DNA of 5,552 nucleotides from Nitrosomonadales bacterium (GTDB taxonomy: Bacteria; Pseudomonadota; Gammaproteobacteria; Burkholderiales; SG8-41): contig VFLF01000322.1 in the NCBI GenBank assembly GCA_009885185.1, forward strand, positions 1-5,552. The letters are read 5' to 3'. Each line of letters starts with the position of its first letter. The stretch's first letter is position 1. Of this stretch, positions 4,436-5,552 are shown one piece after another. Made by a program: the position numbers and the translations under genes. The notes beneath the pieces are model-generated. The model was not told the DNA's origin. It did no database searches and saw nothing but the letters and a program-made list of their open reading frames with translations.

Positions 4436-4708
4436 GTGTCTACCAATTTCGACCCAAAGAAAGATGCTGCAAATATCAAGAAGCACGGCGTGTCGCTCTC
4501 TGAGGGTGACGGGGTGCTGAATGATCCCCTCGCGCTCACCGTAGAAGATGATGCCGCAGAGGGTGAACAGCGCTTTGTCACAATTGGAACGAACATATTC
4601 GGGTCCCTGATGGTCGTGGTTCACACGCCCCGGGGTGGTGGGTCACGATTCATCTCGATGCGCAAGGCTGAACCTAAAGAGCGGAGAAACTATGAAAAAG
4701 GTATATGA
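4436..4708 (+). CDS. brnT: BrnT-family toxin, second copy (RelE-fold ribonuclease)
   Basis: This 90-residue protein is a BrnT/DUF497 toxin. It shows the family blocks NFDPKKDAANIKKHGVS near the N-terminus, LNDPLALTVEDD in the middle, a VVVHTPRG strand, and the C-terminal RFISMRKAEPKERRNYEKG, where Arg, the Lys-Ala pair and ER..YE are conserved. All typical positions look intact. I place the start at the GTG at 4436-4438, where transcription is predicted to begin; an in-frame TTG at 4430-4432 directly abuts the -10 element and would lie upstream of the mRNA. There is no Shine-Dalgarno for either, so the mRNA may be leaderless. brnA follows with a 17-nt overlap. It is clearly different in sequence from the left BrnT-like toxin, so the two are not a recent duplication. 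Confidence 0.9.
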   Translation: MSTNFDPKKDAANIKKHGVSLSEGDGVLNDPLALTVEDDAAEGEQRFVTIGTNIFGSLMVVVHTPRGGGSRFISMRKAEPKERRNYEKGI

Positions 4709-4943
4709 TTTTTCCAAAGGTAAGAGTGGCGCGGTGATTCCTGCGACCGCCAAGACGCGTATTACCATTTACATGGACGACGCGATTCTCAAGCGCTTCA
4801 AAGCTCAGTCTGAAAAGTCCGGGAAGGGTTATCAGACGCTAATAAATGAAGCCCTGAATTCGTATCTTGGGTTCACGGAGCAAGCGGTGACCCAAGATAT
4901 TGTGCGTAAGATTGTGCGCGAGGAACTCGCAGCGCATGGCTAA
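4692..4943 (+). CDS. brnA: BrnA antitoxin (ribbon-helix-helix, DUF4415 type)
   Basis: This 83-residue protein is the antitoxin and autorepressor of the right brnT. The central segment TRITIYMDDAILKRFKAQSE (residues about 22-41), then GYQTLINEALNSYLG, is the BrnA/DUF4415 ribbon-helix-helix pattern. The C-terminal helix TQDIVRKIVREEL is charged. The ATG at 4692-4694 is chosen because GGAG lies 5 nt upstream; a longer in-frame extension back to 4635 lies wholly inside brnT and would add sequence unlike the family. The start sits in the TATGAA that encodes the toxin's Tyr-Glu, giving a 17-nt overlap, the same as in the left pair. An imperfect hairpin follows 18 nt after the stop codon. Confidence 0.9.
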   Translation: MKKVYDFSKGKSGAVIPATAKTRITIYMDDAILKRFKAQSEKSGKGYQTLINEALNSYLGFTEQAVTQDIVRKIVREELAAHG

Positions 4944-4961
4944 ACTAAATTCGCCTTCCCA

Positions 4962-4997
4962 AGGACGCTTCGGCGGGCCCGACTTCGAAGACGTCCT
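4962..4997. terminator. Imperfect hairpin downstream of brnA, possible weak terminator
   Basis: AGGACGCTTCG at 4962-4972 can pair with CGAAG plus CGTCCT at 4986-4997, with one bulged A at 4991, giving an 11-bp stem and a 13-nt loop. It begins 18 nt beyond the brnA stop codon. No run of T follows, so it is not a classical intrinsic terminator. It could instead protect the 3' end of the mRNA or be chance. Confidence 0.3.
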
Positions 4998-5389
4998 CGG
5001 TTAATAACGCATCAAGATGGACGTTAATGCGCAAATAAAAATTCTCGCAGCGCTCAGATTCATACTGCCATGCGCGGCATGTGGAGTTGTCGCCTAAGCA
5101 GCAATTGCGACCTTGCTGCAAACTTCCAGTTTGGGAATTTCGCGGAGTCGCCGTGGGGACGCCATTTTGAGTTAGGGCAAAGCTAACCATCTGATTACAA
5201 ATAAGTATTTTTTTGGTGGATTAGGTTCGATTTGCTAAATACAGGAGGGGCCGACGCCAACCCCGTCAAAATTCTAAAATGGATTTCAGTTTAAGATTTA
5301 TACGAACGCAGATTTTCGCTAGGCAATTGCTACAGTATCGAAGCGAAGCCGAGAGCTTTGTGCGGGTGACGCAGAATAGAAGTCTGATC
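4998..5389. other. Intergenic region without a supported gene
   Basis: No convincing gene is visible. The longest frame, minus strand 4945-5190, lacks a Shine-Dalgarno and matches no family I know. A 53-codon plus-strand frame at 5279-5440 also lacks a Shine-Dalgarno and runs antisense into the Bug gene. An inverted repeat with perfect 7-bp arms (GCAGCAA at 5098-5104, TTGCTGC at 5113-5119) and an 8-nt loop is present, without a T run on either side. A run of seven T occurs at about 5208-5214 with no strong stem immediately before it. Confidence 0.4.
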
Positions 5390-5552
5390 TCACTCGAATT
5401 TGATGTTGGCGCTTTTGATTACCTTTCCCCATTTTGCTAGCTCAGCCTGCATGGTGGCCGCTAACTCAGTTGGAGAGCTTCCGGTTGGTACTGCTCCTTC
5501 TTTCGCGAGATAGCTTGATACGGAAGGTTTTTTTAGGATCTTCACAATTTCG
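5390..5552 (-). CDS. TctC/Bug-family solute-binding protein, C-terminal part (runs off the window)
   Basis: A minus-strand frame open to the right edge encodes 53 residues ending at a TGA at 5390-5392. It reads VKILKKPSVSSYLAKEGAVP, then TGSSPTELAATMQAELAKWG and KVIKSANIKFE, the characteristic C-terminus of tripartite tricarboxylate transporter receptors (TctC, Pfam PF03401), where a ...P..EFAAFI..E..KW..VIK.A pattern precedes the end. These periplasmic proteins, of around 320 residues, bind carboxylates or related small molecules for TctAB uptake; many Bug proteins stand alone. Only the last sixth is visible, so the ligand, signal peptide and intactness cannot be judged. It probably marks the edge of the host chromosome or of another catabolic region. 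The identification rests on this short but distinctive C-terminus. Confidence 0.8.
   Translation of the reverse strand, partial: EIVKILKKPSVSSYLAKEGAVPTGSSPTELAATMQAELAKWGKVIKSANIKFE

Noticed and set aside
5091..5187. GCCTAAG and GTTAGGG words around a hairpin, as a possible integron attC site
   Set aside because: Neither word fits the RYYYAAC/GTTRRRY core pair, and there is no integrase or cassette pattern.
4945..5190. Minus-strand open frame of 81 codons beyond brnA
   Set aside because: No Shine-Dalgarno, no recognisable domain, and its composition looks random; it lies between two convergent genes.
5169..5214. GTTAG/CTAAC stem followed by a T run, as a terminator
   Set aside because: The stem has only 5 bp and the T run starts about 20 nt after it, so they do not form an intrinsic terminator.
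3568..5278. Thirteen-base word TCAAAATTCTAAA at 3568-3580 and 5266-5278, as possible element ends
   Set aside because: The copies are direct, not inverted, AT-rich, and not extended by flanking matches; a 13-mer repeat in a window of this size is not rare by chance.
5279..5440. Plus-strand frame of 53 codons starting MDFSLRFIRT
   Set aside because: No ribosome site, and its second third is antisense to the well-supported Bug protein.

Overview
The window looks like an accessory segment of a betaproteobacterial (probably Burkholderiales-type) genome or plasmid. The clearest clue to the host is the right edge, where the C-terminus of a TctC/Bug-family solute-binding protein reads in on the minus strand; that family is greatly expanded in Burkholderiales. 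The assignment is inferred from gene content only, as there is no rRNA or other marker.

Layout from left to right: (1) 1-734 is gene-poor debris, with two tandem ~24-bp repeats that resemble the subterminal repeats of IS21-type elements and a short scrap resembling the C-terminus of a response-regulator receiver domain. (2) 735-1284, minus strand, is a BrnT-type toxin followed by a CopG/BrnA-like antitoxin overlapping it by 17 nt. (3) 1285-1608 holds the toxin promoter and non-coding sequence with one clear inverted repeat. (4) 1609-3087, minus strand, is a compact arsenic operon, arsR-arsC-aqpS, with a perfect 22-bp palindrome at the arsR start codon. (5) About 3178-3600 is the remnant of an IS701-family insertion sequence whose transposase is cut off just after its first catalytic aspartates and carries in-frame stops. 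(6) 3601-4310, minus strand, is a PemK/MazF-like toxin preceded by a ribbon-helix-helix-like antitoxin, with a strong promoter lying inside a 25-bp palindrome. (7) 4436-4943, plus strand, is a second, unrelated BrnT-BrnA pair, again with a 17-nt overlap. (8) 4944-5389 holds no convincing gene. (9) 5390-5552 is the Bug-protein fragment.

How the genes work together: ArsR should repress its own operon until arsenite binds its C-terminal cysteines; ArsC reduces arsenate to arsenite; the aquaglyceroporin would let arsenite leave by diffusion. No ArsB or Acr3 pump is present, the arrangement known from the Sinorhizobium meliloti aqpS operon. Three toxin-antitoxin modules flank this operon, one on its left and two back to back on its right, a pattern usual for islands and plasmids where such modules stabilise mobile DNA. 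I found no clearly new biological system. The most unusual features are promoter layouts: at arsR and both brnT genes the best -10 element would start transcription at the start codon, suggesting leaderless mRNAs.
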